From positions 3,596,001 to 3,660,000 of the forward strand of contig NZ_CP138921.1 of the NCBI RefSeq assembly GCF_047124445.1: a DNA stretch of 64,000 nucleotides, written 5' to 3'. The notes beneath the pieces are model-generated. The model worked only from the letters and a program-made list of their open reading frames with translations. It ran no database searches and had not been told where the DNA came from. Made by a program: the position numbers and the translations under genes. Source of the stretch: Shimia sp047124445. GTDB taxonomy: Bacteria; Pseudomonadota; Alphaproteobacteria; Rhodobacterales; Rhodobacteraceae. Shown in pieces: positions 25,976 to 35,562 of this stretch. The first letter of the stretch is position 1, and each line of letters begins with the position of its first letter.

Positions 25976-28949
25976 TCACAAAAGCCCGCTCAGTGGCAGC
26001 ACCAGCGCGGGGGCGTCTTCAAAGGCCACAGCCTCCATCTCGGTCAAAAGATAGCTGCGCCCGTCTGCAATTGCCCGCACCTGTGTACCCTCGCGGCTGA
26101 ATTCATACTCGCTCTGTGTCCCTGGCAAAATCGCCCGATCTGTGCCCGGTCCGCCATGCAACAGGTCGCCCGGTCCCCGCGCCACCAGCACATCATTGCC
26201 GCCCATGCCCAACAGCACATCGCGCTTGCCGGTGCCTTCCAGCCGGTTGGTGTCGTCGTCACCAAGGTAAATCCCGCCGTGCAGGAAAGTGTCCTCCGCA
26301 CGGTCTTCGCTCCAATGGGGGCCGGTCAGGTTGTAGTCCATCAACACATCGTGCCGGGGTGTCTTGTCCCCGAGATACCGCAGATGCCCCCAACTGCCCC
26401 ATTTGCTCGGCTTGCCCACATCGGTAAAGGCATTGAAGCTCTGCCCACCCAAACTGCGCCATGCGGCCAGCAGCTCTTCATACATCGCGCCCATCTCGGT
26501 GCTTGTGCTGAACTCTGTAAAAAAACGCCGTTAGCGCCGCATCATTGGCCTCAACACCCACGCCCACCGCATGGTTGCCGCCTTCATACATCACCAGCTT
26601 CAGACCATTCTTGCGCGCCACGTCGCGGTGATACGGCAACAGCTTGCCGGTCAGTTCTTTCAACTCGCCCTTGCGCAACCACTCTGCCGCCTGCGCCGCA
26701 ACGCCCTCATGGGCGTGGTCGTCCACATAGGTCGTCAGCGCCGCCCGTTGCAGCCCTTCTGCTACCCCCGCCGCTTCCGCCTGTTTGCGTGCCGTATCAA
26801 GCCAACCGCGCAGCTCTTTTGAGCCCTCGTCTTCCATGCCCAACGTCACGCCAAAATAGCCGGTCACCCCGTAGGCCTCAAACAAGCTCACCGGCGCGGG
26901 GTTGCCCTCTGCCTGCCACAGCGGCGCTTGCAAAAGCCCTTTTTCAAAACCCGGCCAGCCGGTGTGTGTCGCAATCACCCGCGTCAACCGCCCCTCGGCC
27001 ACCTCGCCATACACCTCGCCCCAAATGCGCGCCATCTCCGCCGCCCGCATGCCGGCAAACTGCATCTGCACGTCCTGGCCTTTGCCCCAACGCGCCTCGC
27101 CCTCTTTCAACGCCCATTGCGCCTGCTCAAAGCCCCAGTTCCACATTTCGTTGGAGTATTCGACATGAGTGTTGAGCTCGGCATCCAGATGGTCGTGCAC
27201 ATAGCTGGCAAAAGCGGTCAGATAGCCCTGATCCGCCAGATGCGGCATGGTGAACCACGGGTCTGCGCCAATCTCATTGGCCAGCCGCACCATCACCTCC
27301 ACCGGCACCCCGCGCCAGCCATAGGTGAAGTCACTCTCCAAGGGCCGCCCGTCCCAACCGGACTGGGTGGAGCCATTGGTCTTCATCCAATCCATAAACC
27401 GCACCATGCGCAGGTCATCGACCACGTTGAGCCACATAGGATTGAACACCGCGCCCGCCTCGGCAAGCAGGATGTAGGGCTGCGCGATCACCTGAATATT
27501 GCGCACATAATCGCCGGTCATGTCGGGGTCCGGCTGGCGGATTTTGATCCCCACCGGCCCTTCGCCCGGCGTGAAGTCAAACCAGATCTCCCCCGGCGCT
27601 TTGGAGGTCACCCGCGCGCGACCAGTAAGCTCAATCTCCCCCACGCCTTGCCACGTCACCCGATAGCGCCCGGCCAGCCCACTGGCCTCTTCCGGTAGGT
27701 CGGTCAGGATAAGCGCCTCAACCGACTCGATGTCCTCCGGCACGCCCCAGACCCAGCCCTCTTCGTCCAGCAAGCCGCGTGCGTCCAGCTCATCAAAGCT
27801 CACGCCGCCCCATTGGCCGGGCAGATGCCCCACCCAAGGCCGCGCGGTTTTCATCACGTTGATAAACGGCTGCTGCGTGGACCAATCGCTGATCCCGCTC
27901 AACCCCATGGCCAGCGCCGGATCGGCCAGCCCAAGTCCCGCTAGCTGCGGCGCATCTCCGTCTGGCGTGCGAAAGGGCACACCGGACGGCACCTCCCGGG
28001 CCGCCGCTTGCTGCAAAGGTTTCAACACCAGCCGGTGGATTTCATCACGCACCGCTTCCCAATAGGTGCGCACATCCGCATGGATGCTCTCCGGAATATC
28101 CAGCACCAAAGGCAATTCCGCCTCATAGAGGCTCACATAAGTGATTGCGGCTGCGAGGAAATAGGTCGTCGGCGTGCCATGGGGCGCATCGTCGGTGTAA
28201 AACACCTCCGCGTCCAACCCATCCAGAACGCCCCCCTCAATCAGCTCGGCCAAGGTGCTTGCCACCGGGATCAGGTCAATCTCCGCATCCGGCCGGGCGT
28301 CGCGCAGCGCGTCGACATAGTCCTCAAACCACTCGTGATAATCGCCACTGTTGAACCGCTGATACTTGCGCATTTGCCGCGCGCTGGGCGGGAACTTTTT
28401 GACCTGACTGCCCATGTCAGCCCAGCCTTCATAGATCGCAATCCGCACCGGACCAACGGCACTTTGCATGGTGTCGATCACGTCCAGCGTGGCCGACAGG
28501 GGGGAGGCATTGTCCGGGTTGTCGCCATGGAAGGCTTTGTCGGCGTCTTGATACTGAATGAAGTTCGCCGGGGTGATCACAATCGTGTCCCAGTTCACAT
28601 CGGCAAAGTTGCGGTAATCCCGCGTCCAGCCACGGGTCACATCGTTGAACCGCCATCCGGCGCTGGGCGTCTCGCTTTTGGCAAAGTCGCGTAGAAAGCC
28701 CCATTGCCCGTCCAGTTTTAATTCCGTGCCAGCCGCCACTGCCATTTGGCTCAACCAATGTGGCACCGCGGTTTCATCGGTGTCGGTCAGGTGATGCACC
28801 AGGCTGTTGCCAAACACATAGACCGTCTGCGGGGCAGGGGGCTCTGTGGTCTGGGCTGTGTCCTGCGCAGCGGCAATTTGCGCCGTCACCAATAGGGAAA
28901 CTGCCGCAACCGCCGCCCCAAGTCTCTGTTTCAAGGTCTTTGTGAACAC
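25976..28949 (-). pseudogene. Secreted glycosidase-like protein with RTX-type C-terminus, interrupted by a +1 frameshift
   Basis: Two overlapping frames make one gene of about 990 codons. The first frame (28949 to 26478) starts at a GTG nine nt after AGGAGG and has a signal peptide ending in AxA. VYVFGNSLVHHL lies at the N-terminus, and EYSNEMWNWGF and MYEGGNH look like the acid/base and nucleophile glutamates of clan GH-A glycosidases. After a 7-T run (minus strand; 26519-26525) the frame runs off into a short false end. Removing one T joins it to the second frame (to 25976), which holds degenerate GGxGxD calcium-binding repeats (LLGMGGNDVL, LLHGGPGTDR). This could be a sequencing error, phase variation or a real mutation. 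The truncated product keeps both glutamates. The assignment to GH-A is inference. Confidence 0.75.
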
Positions 28950-29134
28950 GCGCCGCGTCCTCCTAGCCTGTTGTTGGGTCCAATATGGGCGATTTAGGGG
29001 GCTGTTCAAAGGGGATTGCTCGGGAATAGGGACCTAGGGTTAGGGTTGAACGAACTACGTAGTCTTACCACCTTGCCCGTGGCCCCTCCCAAAAGGCACT
29101 GTTGGCGTCAGATCAGGCAGTTTGGGAGGCATCC

Positions 29135-30379
29135 ATGATCGGCACAGCTCTACCGCAGGACCGGGGGTTTGACACCAACCGCTTGGCGCAGCTGTCGGGC
29201 TGGATGGACCAACTTGTCACCGATCGCAAATATGCCGGCTGCGGTGCTTTGATCGCACGCGATGGTGACGTGGTGTTTGACCACGCCACCGGTTTGCGTA
29301 GCATCGCCGCTGGCACTCCGTTTGAGCGGGACACCGTGGCGCGGATCTATTCCATGACCAAACCGGTCACCACGGTTGCGCTGATGATGTTGGTGGAGCG
29401 CGGCCTTGTGCATCTGGATGCGCCGGTGTCCAATTTCATTCCCGCCTTCAAAGACTGCCACGCGCTGGTGCCTGGCGCCTCGACGATGGATCAGGTGGAA
29501 CCCTGCGCCACGCCCACCCTGCATCAACTTGCAACCCACACCAGTGGTCTGAGCTACCCGTTTAATCCCGGCCTGTTAGCCAAACAGATGGACGCGCAGG
29601 ACTTGATGTTCAAAGCCAACCAGGGCCCGCTGTCCGATATGGCGGATCAGGTGGCGGCCCTGCCTTTGGCGTTTCAACCCGGCACGCGCTGGGAATACTC
29701 CGTCAGTATCGACATTCTGGGCCGTGTGATCGAAGTCATCACCGGGCAGAGCCTCGCCGAGTTCCTAGAAAGTGAAATCCTCGATCCGCTGGGCATGTCG
29801 GAAACCGGCTTTTCGGTCATCCCCGGCACCGAGGATCGGTTTGCCGATCTGTATACCCCGCTTGAAGGTGACGCGATGGCGCTGAATCAAGCAAAGATTG
29901 GCGCGGACACCCTGCGCCTTGTGGACACAACCGACGGCTCGCCCTTCCTCAATGCTTCCATGCACTCCGGCGGTGGCGGGCTTGTGGGCACGATGGACGA
30001 TTACCTGCGCTTTGCCGAAATGCTGCGCCGGGGTGGCGCGCTGGGCGATGTGCGTCTGCTGTCGCCGCGCACCGTGCGCTTCATGACCTCCAATCACCTG
30101 CCCGGCGACATCGCCTCCATGGGGCCAATGAGTTTTGCTGAGCAGCCGATGGATGGCATGGGCTTTGGTTTGGGCGGTGCAGTGGTACTCGATCCGGCCC
30201 GCGCCCGTTGCCCGGGCAGTGTCGGCGACTTCAGCTGGGGCGGCATGGCTTCCACCTTCTTCTGGATCGATCCGGTGGAAAAGCTCTCAGTGGTATTCTT
30301 CACGCAGCTCTCGCCGTCGAGTTCTTACCCAACCCGGCCACAGCTCAAAGCTTTGGTACATGCGGCGTTGACCAGCTAA
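29135..30379 (+). CDS. Serine hydrolase, class C beta-lactamase/family VIII esterase type
   Basis: The 414-residue protein carries SMTK (Ser73, Lys76) in RIYSMTKPVTT, the YSV equivalent of the YxN motif in RWEYSVSIDILGR near residue 190, and HSGGGG near residue 280 in place of KTG. This set is typical of family VIII esterases rather than true cephalosporinases. No signal peptide is evident, suggesting a cytoplasmic esterase. The ATG at 29135 follows GGGAGG by 5 nt; an earlier TTG at 29102 lacks such a site. It is divergent from the secreted glycosidase-like gene. Confidence 0.9.
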   Translation: MIGTALPQDRGFDTNRLAQLSGWMDQLVTDRKYAGCGALIARDGDVVFDHATGLRSIAAGTPFERDTVARIYSMTKPVTTVALMMLVERGLVHLDAPVSNFIPAFKDCHALVPGASTMDQVEPCATPTLHQLATHTSGLSYPFNPGLLAKQMDAQDLMFKANQGPLSDMADQVAALPLAFQPGTRWEYSVSIDILGRVIEVITGQSLAEFLESEILDPLGMSETGFSVIPGTEDRFADLYTPLEGDAMALNQAKIGADTLRLVDTTDGSPFLNASMHSGGGGLVGTMDDYLRFAEMLRRGGALGDVRLLSPRTVRFMTSNHLPGDIASMGPMSFAEQPMDGMGFGLGGAVVLDPARARCPGSVGDFSWGGMASTFFWIDPVEKLSVVFFTQLSPSSSYPTRPQLKALVHAALTS

Positions 30380-30464
30380 AGGTTAACGGCGCTGGTGCGC
30401 AAAAATACGCACCTCCGCAAAACAGCCGTGATACCGACGCAATACCGACGTGGATTTTGGCGGG

Positions 30465-31265
30465 TTAACGGGCGCTCTTCAGAACCATCTGCGCCACCAG
30501 ATTGAGCGCCAGAAACAGCACCGCAGCAGCGCAGACAATCGACGGTCCGGCAGGGGTGTCCATCTGATAAGACAGGCCCAATCCGCCCACCGCCGCCAGC
30601 GCGCCAATACCCGCCGCGCCAAAGGCCATCGCCTCCGGTGAGCGCGCCACCGCGCGCGCCGCCGCCGCCGGAATGATCAGCATCGCGACAATCAACAACG
30701 CGCCGACAACCTTGATTGCGACAGCCACCACGATCGCGAGGCCGAGCGTCATAAGTTGTTGTTCTCGCTTGGGATTGATCCCGCTAGCATAGGCCAGTCC
30801 GCGGTTCACCGTGGAGGTCAAAAGCGCCTGCCAGCGCCAGGCCATCAGCCCGATCACAATCGCCGCGCCGATCCAGATCACCAGCAGATCAATCTTGCTG
30901 ACCGCCAAAATATCGCCAAACAGATAGGAGTTCAGGTCCAGCCGCACACCGCGCAGAAACGACACCGCCACAAGGCCAAACGCCAGCGCGGAATGGGCCA
31001 AAACGCCCAGAATGGTGTCCACGCCATAGCCTTTTTCCGACAGGTTGGACACGGTCAACGCCATCGCCAAAGCCACGCCCATGGCCCCCACAAACACCGA
31101 AACCCCAAACCCCAAAGACAGCGCCACGCCAAGGATCGCCGCATGCGCCGTGGCGTCGCCGAAATAGGCCATCCTGCGCCAAACAACGAAGCAGCCCAGA
31201 GGCGCAGCGGCCAAGGCCACACCCACGCCTGCAAAGAGCGCGCGGATCAGGAAGTCGTCAAACAT
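30465..31265 (-). CDS. znuB: Zinc ABC transporter permease ZnuB
   Basis: The 266-residue protein begins MFDDFLIRALFAGVGVALAA and has about eight membrane segments, with GDATAHAAILGVALS as the conserved family loop (GDxxxH/S...GVA). It forms the channel of the ABC-3 family high-affinity zinc importer with ZnuC and ZnuA. The ATG at 31263-31265 sits 1 bp after the ZnuC stop, so the two are coupled. A hairpin without a T-run (GGTGCG 30394-30399 / CGCACC 30408-30413) lies beyond its 3' end. Confidence 0.93.
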   Translation of the reverse strand: MFDDFLIRALFAGVGVALAAAPLGCFVVWRRMAYFGDATAHAAILGVALSLGFGVSVFVGAMGVALAMALTVSNLSEKGYGVDTILGVLAHSALAFGLVAVSFLRGVRLDLNSYLFGDILAVSKIDLLVIWIGAAIVIGLMAWRWQALLTSTVNRGLAYASGINPKREQQLMTLGLAIVVAVAIKVVGALLIVAMLIIPAAAARAVARSPEAMAFGAAGIGALAAVGGLGLSYQMDTPAGPSIVCAAAVLFLALNLVAQMVLKSAR

Positions 31266-31266
31266 A

Positions 31267-32025
31267 TCAATGGGATCCGTGGTCGTGCCCGCAATCATGC
31301 GCATCGTCATGATCGTGGTGATGGTGGTGGTCATGTTCGTGCCGATAAAGCGCCAGTGCGCCATGGGTGCCGGTGCCAAACAGCGCGCGATATTCTGGTG
31401 CTGAGGCGACAATTTCCGGCGTGCCGTGACAACATACATGGCCGTTAAGACAGACCACACGGTCCGACGCGCTCATCACAACATGCAGCTCGTGACTGAC
31501 CATCAGGACTGCCGCTCCGGTGTCTCGGCGCACTTGTTCGATTTGGGTGTAGAGATCGGCTGAGCCGGGTTGGTCCAAGCCGGTGGTCGGCTCGTCCAGA
31601 ATGAGCAGATCCGGCTTGTCCATCAAAGCCCGCGCCAACAACACGCGCTGAAACTGCCCGCCAGACAAGCCCGCCATTGGGCGATCTTGCAACCCATCTG
31701 CGCCAACCTGTTGCAACGCCGCTTGAATATCCGCCGCACTGCGCCGCTTGGGCAAAGACAAAAACCGCGCTGCCGTCAGTGGCATGGTCGCATCAATCGC
31801 AAGCTTCTGGGGCACATAGCCAATTCGCATGCCCGCGGCTTTCAGAATGGTGCCGCTGTCTGGCTTCAAAGCCCCGATGATACAGCGCAGTAAAGTCGAC
31901 TTACCGCTGCCGTTGGGCCCCACAATGGTGACAATCTCACCCTTGTCGATGGTCAGCGCGACATTGGCCAAGGCCTGATGGCTGCCGTGCTGCACAGACA
32001 GGCCATTGATGGTCACCAGCCTCAT
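31267..32025 (-). CDS. znuC: Zinc ABC transporter ATPase ZnuC with His-rich C-terminal tail
   Basis: The 252-residue ATPase has Walker A GPNGSGKST (residues 36-44), the signature LSGGQFQRV and Walker B LLILDEPTTGLD. The last ~25 residues hold about twelve histidines and one cysteine, in an H/D-rich tail that could buffer zinc at the cytoplasmic face; many bacterial ZnuC proteins end with a shorter His tail. The ATG overlaps the Zur stop as ATGA, giving gene order zur-znuC-znuB in one transcript. Confidence 0.94.
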   Translation of the reverse strand: MRLVTINGLSVQHGSHQALANVALTIDKGEIVTIVGPNGSGKSTLLRCIIGALKPDSGTILKAAGMRIGYVPQKLAIDATMPLTAARFLSLPKRRSAADIQAALQQVGADGLQDRPMAGLSGGQFQRVLLARALMDKPDLLILDEPTTGLDQPGSADLYTQIEQVRRDTGAAVLMVSHELHVVMSASDRVVCLNGHVCCHGTPEIVASAPEYRALFGTGTHGALALYRHEHDHHHHHDHDDAHDCGHDHGSH

Positions 32026-32504
32026 GCGGCGGTCTCCGTCTTGCGACAGGTTGGGCACATCCCCTCCGCCTCGACAATGGTGTTTTCGATTTGAAACCCA
32101 ATTTTATCAGCCACTTCGCCTAGAGTGGATTGTAGTGGCGCGGCGGTTTCCGCCACGGTTTCACAGGCGCGACAGATTAGGAAAACCGGCGTGTGCGAGT
32201 CTCCCGGATGGGCGCAAGCGATGTAGGCGTTGAGCTTCTGGATTTTGTGGGCAAAGCCGTTTGCTACCAGAAAATCCAGCGCGCGATAGACCACCGGTGG
32301 TTGCGAGGCAAAGCCTTCGTCCGACAACATGCCAAGGATGTCATAAGCCCCCATGGCGCGGTGTTCCTGAAGCAGGATTTCCAGCACCCGCCGCCGCCCT
32401 TTGGTGAGCCGCAGCCCTTGCGCAGCACAGGCGTCTTCGGCGGCTTTCATCCCGCCCCCAACACAGGCCGCGTGATCATGCTGTCCAAAGCCCACAGTTT
32501 GCAT
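32022..32504 (-). CDS. zur: Fur-family zinc uptake regulator Zur
   Basis: The 160-residue protein has a Fur-type winged helix (LRLTKGRRRVLEILLQ, PPVVYRALDFLVANGFAH) and a dimerisation region with two CxxC structural zinc sites (CRAC, CPTC). The N-terminal HDHAAC adds further possible ligands. Zur represses zinc uptake genes when zinc is replete. It is first in the zur-znuC-znuB transcript and divergent from znuA. A palindrome of the alphaproteobacterial Zur type lies in the shared 87-bp control region, so it probably represses both directions and itself. Confidence 0.93.
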   Translation of the reverse strand: MQTVGFGQHDHAACVGGGMKAAEDACAAQGLRLTKGRRRVLEILLQEHRAMGAYDILGMLSDEGFASQPPVVYRALDFLVANGFAHKIQKLNAYIACAHPGDSHTPVFLICRACETVAETAAPLQSTLGEVADKIGFQIENTIVEAEGMCPTCRKTETAA

Positions 32505-32531
32505 GTCGCCTCTCCACTCAAAAGGATGACT

Positions 32532-32546
32532 TGATATAGTATAACA
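32532..32546. promoter_or_regulatory. Candidate Zur operator between zur and znuA
   Basis: TGATATAGTATAACA is a near-perfect palindrome about a central G: TGATATA against TGTTATA, one mismatch. It matches, from memory, the TGTTATA-type Zur boxes of Alphaproteobacteria, and is the only such palindrome in the 87-bp divergent region. It could repress both zur-znuCB and znuA. Confidence 0.75.
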
Positions 32547-32591
32547 TTTACACTAGAGCCAGCGCAAATATTCAAATCAGAGGATACCCTC

Positions 32592-33698
32592 ATGCGAATC
32601 ATCAGCGCGGCCTTCGCGGCCTCTCTTGTAGCATTTTCCGCGCAGGCCGATGCCCCAAAGGTGGTGACAGATATTGCGCCAATTCAAGCGCTTGTTGCCA
32701 AGGTGATGGACGGGGTTGGTACCTCTCAGCAGTTGCTGCCTGCCAATGTCTCGCCGCATGATTACGCCATGCGCCCATCCGAGGCCCGCGCACTACAGAA
32801 CGCTGATCTGGTGATTTGGGTTGGGGCAGAATTGACGCCGATGCTGGAGGACTCGATTGAGTCGTTGGCGGGTGAGGCCGCCACCCTCGAGCTGTTGCAC
32901 CTGAACGGCACGCGCGAATTGGAATTCCGCGAGAGTGAGACGTTCATCGAAATGTCATTGGGCGGCAAAGATCACCATGATCATGGGGATGAGCATCACG
33001 ACGCACATGACGAGCACGCGGATCATGGCGAGCATGATGAGCACGACAAGCATGATGACCATGCGCACGAGGATCATGACGATCATGAAAAGCATGAAGA
33101 CGACGAGCATGCAGAGCACAAAGAGAGTCACGACGATCATCACGAAGAGCATGACGACCATGGCTCCCATGATGGTCACAGCCATGAAGGTGTTGACCCG
33201 CATGCCTGGCTTGACCCTGAAAACGCGCGTTTTTGGGCCAGCGCAATTGCATTGAAGCTTTCTGAAATCGATCCGGACAACGCAGCGGCCTATCGTGCCA
33301 ATGCGGCAGATCTGGATGCGGAACTGGCCGGCCTCACGGCATCAATTTCAGAACAACTGGCGCCGCTACAGGGCAAAGGCTTTGTGGTGTTTCACGATGC
33401 CTACCAGTATTTCGAGACCCGCTTTGATCTGGCGGCGTCCGGGGCTTTCCTGAACGGCGATGGGGCCGCGCCAAGTGCCGCGCGTCTGAAGGGCATTCAG
33501 GATGTTTTGGCCGACAACAACATCTCCTGCGTTTTTACAGAGCCGCAGTTTAACGACGACATCGTGAAAGCGATCAGCGAAGGTCTCGATCTGCATTCCG
33601 AGGAGCTGGACCCAACCGGAGCCAAGCAGGACACGCCAAACTATGTGGACCTGATCCAGACATTGGCCAACCAGTTTGAGGCCTGCCTGTCGCACTAA
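32592..33698 (+). CDS. znuA: Periplasmic zinc-binding protein ZnuA with very long His-rich loop
   Basis: The 368-residue protein has a signal peptide (cleavage near residue 19-20, after SAQA). Likely zinc ligands are His56 (SPHDY), His204 (DPHAW) and the histidine of VFHDAYQYF. Between them a loop at about residues 127-198 contains 26 histidines with acidic residues, often spaced every third position. ZnuA homologues have such a loop, usually shorter; it is thought to gather zinc or act as a sensor. GAGGA lies 7 nt before the ATG. It is expected to be derepressed by Zur under zinc starvation together with znuCB. It ends 4 bp before the convergent binding-protein gene, with no terminator between. 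Confidence 0.95.
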   Translation: MRIISAAFAASLVAFSAQADAPKVVTDIAPIQALVAKVMDGVGTSQQLLPANVSPHDYAMRPSEARALQNADLVIWVGAELTPMLEDSIESLAGEAATLELLHLNGTRELEFRESETFIEMSLGGKDHHDHGDEHHDAHDEHADHGEHDEHDKHDDHAHEDHDDHEKHEDDEHAEHKESHDDHHEEHDDHGSHDGHSHEGVDPHAWLDPENARFWASAIALKLSEIDPDNAAAYRANAADLDAELAGLTASISEQLAPLQGKGFVVFHDAYQYFETRFDLAASGAFLNGDGAAPSAARLKGIQDVLADNNISCVFTEPQFNDDIVKAISEGLDLHSEELDPTGAKQDTPNYVDLIQTLANQFEACLSH

Positions 33699-33702
33699 GG
33701 CG

Positions 33703-35364
33703 TCAGGTCCAATGCAACTCGGCGGGGCGGATCTCAAACGAGATGTGATGCGCCCCGCCTGCCAACCCATCCACCGTGTGGTTTGCCAAAGCACGCCAAT
33801 AGGGCTGGATGGTCACCGCGTCGTCTTGCAGAATTTTTTCCCCCTGCGCGACCAACGCGCGACGCTTGTCGATGTCCACGGTGCCGAGGGCCTCGTCCAG
33901 AATTGCGTCAAATGCAGGGTTTGAATAGCCAAACTCGTTCCACGCCTCGCCGCTGCGATAGGCCAGCGCCCAGATTTGCACGCCCAGTGGGCGGTGGTTC
34001 CAGTCCGTGGCGCTAAACGGGAAGCTGTCCCAGTTGTCCCAATAGGTGTTGCCCGGCACCACACGGGTTTTGGCTTTGAAACCAGCGTCCCGCAACTGCG
34101 CCACAACGGCATCGGTGGTGTTTTTGCGCCAGGCGTCGTCGATGGTGTGAATTTCCATCTCGAAATCCTCGGCGCCCACCTCTTTCAACAATGCCCTTGC
34201 GCCTTCAGGGTCATACTCCGGTACGCCAATGTCGGAGTATTCCGGGTGGGCTGGTCCAATGTGGTGGTTTTGCGCGACTTCTCCGCGTCCTTCATTGCCT
34301 AGCTCCAGCAGAATGCCATTGTCCACGGCCTTCATAATCGCTTGGCGGACTCGCAGGTCCGCATACGGTTTGATGCCGCCCACCTCGGCCGCCTGATTGG
34401 GGCGGACGACTACCGTGGCCATGGAAATCACGTCATGTTTGGTCCAGCCGTCAAAGCTGCCAATCAGATCGGCGTATTCGCCGTCCACGGAGTAGGTCAT
34501 GTCGATCTCCCCATCCCGCGCCGCGCGGGCCCAGGCGGCGGGGTCGGTGCCAAAATCAAGGAACTCGATCCGGTCCAGCCAGGCGCCATTGCCCGCATTC
34601 CACCAGCTATGGCTGGCATTGCGCACAAGCACGCCTTTTTCTCCGGGGATCAAACTCTCTGGCAAGTAAGGGCCTGTGCCAATGGGTTGTTCCAGCATCG
34701 TCGCGGCATCAAACTCCTCCGGCACAATGGCGGCAGGGTAATCCGCCATGCCGGGGATCAGGGAGATGTCGGGTTTGGGCAGGTTGAGCCGCACCGTGTG
34801 ACCGTCCACCACTTCAATGGCGCCCTCCAGCGCTTGGTTGGTGTTGGGATTAATCAGTGTGGCAAAGCGCCCAGCCATCGAATTGCCAGCCATGTCACGG
34901 TCACACCAGCCGCGGATGTTGCGGGCCACGTCCTCTGTGGTGAAGGCGGTGCCGTTGTTCCAGGTTACGTCTTTGCGCACGAAGAGCGTGTAGGTTTTGG
35001 CGTCGTCAGAAATCTCCCAACTCTCCAGAAGCGCGGGCTTAAACGTGCCATCGCTTTCATAGGTGATCAGGGTTTCCAGCCAACCACGTGTAAAATTGGC
35101 GATCTGTGGCCAATCAAACAGGCGCGGGTCTTTGAGCGCGCGCACTTCCTGCTGAATGCGTACCGTGCCGCCCTGTTTGGGCGCTGTTTGCGCTGCCGCG
35201 GGCGTGGACAAGCCCAACATTCCGTAAGCAGTGGCGGAGGTGGCCCCAAACGCGCTTGCCAAAGCCAGAAATTCCCGCCGATCCACGCCGCCTCGTCGCA
35301 CTTTGTCTGCGTGGTGAAGAAGGTGGGAGGGCATTGGCTGTCCGTTGCGCTTGGTAAAATTCAT
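33703..35364 (-). CDS. Tat-exported ABC transporter substrate-binding protein, family 5 (peptide type)
   Basis: The 553-residue protein has a twin-arginine signal (VDRREFLALASAFG, Arg29-Arg30) ending near PAAAQ, followed by the SBP_bac_5 fold (YTLFVRKDVTWNNGTAFTTEDV). The family binds di/oligopeptides, opines or other small solutes. The ATG at 35362-35364 follows AAGAGGA; an earlier in-frame ATG at 35415 has no support. No permease or ATPase gene neighbours it, so it is an orphan binding protein here or serves a transporter encoded elsewhere. Tat export suggests it is folded or cofactor-bound before export. Confidence 0.9.
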   Translation of the reverse strand: MNFTKRNGQPMPSHLLHHADKVRRGGVDRREFLALASAFGATSATAYGMLGLSTPAAAQTAPKQGGTVRIQQEVRALKDPRLFDWPQIANFTRGWLETLITYESDGTFKPALLESWEISDDAKTYTLFVRKDVTWNNGTAFTTEDVARNIRGWCDRDMAGNSMAGRFATLINPNTNQALEGAIEVVDGHTVRLNLPKPDISLIPGMADYPAAIVPEEFDAATMLEQPIGTGPYLPESLIPGEKGVLVRNASHSWWNAGNGAWLDRIEFLDFGTDPAAWARAARDGEIDMTYSVDGEYADLIGSFDGWTKHDVISMATVVVRPNQAAEVGGIKPYADLRVRQAIMKAVDNGILLELGNEGRGEVAQNHHIGPAHPEYSDIGVPEYDPEGARALLKEVGAEDFEMEIHTIDDAWRKNTTDAVVAQLRDAGFKAKTRVVPGNTYWDNWDSFPFSATDWNHRPLGVQIWALAYRSGEAWNEFGYSNPAFDAILDEALGTVDIDKRRALVAQGEKILQDDAVTIQPYWRALANHTVDGLAGGAHHISFEIRPAELHWT

Positions 35365-35562
35365 GGCGTCCTCTTGAGCGGGCGGAGGTCGAGGTGGCGT
35401 GTCTCTATTCTTCACCGTGTGTGTTGCAGGGGCAAGACATAAGCCTGTGATCTGACAGGTGTTTCCGGCAAGACTCAGCTTAGGATGTTTTTCTTAAGGG
35501 CTGTTTAGCCGTGCCTGCGCGCTGTGGTATGCACAGTTCAAACAAACCTTGAGGCCAGTTCG

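Noticed and set aside
29135..30379. A functional beta-lactamase giving antibiotic resistance
   Set aside because: The YSV and HSGGGG in place of YxN and KTG, and the lack of a signal peptide, fit a family VIII esterase better.
30394..30413. A rho-independent terminator after znuB
   Set aside because: The 6-bp stem has no T-run on either strand, so it is only mentioned as a hairpin.
33698..33703. A terminator between znuA and the binding-protein gene
   Set aside because: Only 4 bp lie between the stops and no stem-loop was seen.
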